Shown here: positions 63,926 through 64,000 of the stretch, piece by piece
How positions within the stretch are numbered: the first letter of the stretch is position 1
Layout: each line of letters opens with the position of its first letter
Assembly (NCBI RefSeq): GCF_026013415.1
Contig: NZ_JAPDOK010000008.1
Span: 118,094-182,093 of the forward strand
DNA length: 64,000 bases
From: Sphingomonas caeni
GTDB taxonomy: Bacteria > Pseudomonadota > Alphaproteobacteria > Sphingomonadales > Sphingomonadaceae
Reading direction: 5' to 3'
Notes under the pieces: generated by a model
Databases searched by the model: none
Seen by the model: the letters and a program-made list of their open reading frames with translations, nothing else
Told to the model about the DNA's origin: nothing
Program-made: the position numbers and the translations under genes

Positions 63926-64000
63926 GGGTCTGTTGAGATTCAGGATTCCCTAAGAGTGTAAATTCTGATTCAAACTGCGGATGGACAGACTTGTTTTGAC
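63926..64000 (+). mobile_element. Left end of an IS5-type insertion sequence (truncated by window)
   Basis: From about 63926 the sequence reads GGGTCTGTTGAGATTCAGG, resembling the terminal inverted repeat of IS5-family elements, followed about 55 bases later by a transposase-like start. GC drops sharply here. A flanking CTAG (63923-63926) could be part of the target site. The right end lies outside the window. Confidence 0.65.
63981..64000 (+). CDS. IS5-family transposase, first codons only
   Basis: ATG at 63981 opens a frame reading MDRLVL to the window edge, the usual opening of many IS5/IS427-group transposases. Only six complete codons are visible, so the call depends on this motif and on the terminal-repeat-like sequence before it. 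Confidence 0.55.

Overview
High-GC alphaproteobacterial chromosome, most likely a Sphingomonas-type member of the Sphingomonadaceae. The basis is the gene set: two large TonB-dependent receptors, one paired with a TPR-sulfotransferase; many secreted glycosidases and peptidases; a GlnB-GlnA pair; and a complete methylmalonyl-CoA route. Intergenic regions carry palindromic repeats of the kind common in this family. Genes are dense and often overlap by 1-4 bases. No gap reaches 300 bases, and there is no prophage, plasmid or CRISPR.

Layout. 1-0.8 kb: 5' part of an aldehyde dehydrogenase. 0.9-4.5 kb: a tightly overlapping minus-strand chain of an M20 peptidase, an Lgt-like membrane acyltransferase homologue, a cysteine-rich radical SAM protein resembling tetraether lipid synthase (Tes), and a small membrane protein. 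4.7-8.6 kb: PQQ sugar-dehydrogenase-like lipoprotein, a GH18-jacalin protein and a slipin. 8.7-9.9 kb: two isolated genes typical of extracellular contractile injection systems (CIS tape-measure protein and a DUF5908-like protein) with no other injection-system genes nearby. 10.1-17.6 kb: beta-propeller phytase with its TonB receptor, a GH78 rhamnosidase and a Vgb-like propeller. 17.7-19.6 kb: glnA and glnB with a strong terminator. 20-27.7 kb: map, a CinA-like protein, a TonB receptor with sulfotransferase bounded by copies of one repeat, and an amino-acid permease. 27.8-31.4 kb: PYROXD2-like oxidoreductase, Rieske oxygenase and a divergent TetR regulator with a palindromic operator between them, flanked by inverted copies of one repeat. 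31.5-34.3 kb: M20 peptidase and amidohydrolase. 34.3-41 kb: a 1340-residue autotransporter with eight Ig/PKD-like repeats beside a histidine kinase/response regulator pair, followed by tRNA-Gly(CCC). 41.2-49.2 kb: acyl-CoA and redox genes and a GH39 glycosidase, around a patch of lower GC. 49.2-60.7 kb: a long plus-strand cluster for propionyl-CoA to succinyl-CoA conversion (pccB, thiolase, epimerase, mutase, bioB, pccA), with small lipoprotein or membrane genes between the enzymes. 60.7-63.9 kb: beta-galactosidase-like protein, lipid kinase and metallophosphoesterase. The window ends in the first bases of an IS5-like transposase gene.

The most notable items are the Tes-like/Lgt-like lipid-modification candidate operon, the orphan injection-system pair, and the autotransporter with its probable two-component regulator. 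Names rest on motif recognition from the sequence alone; no database search was run.
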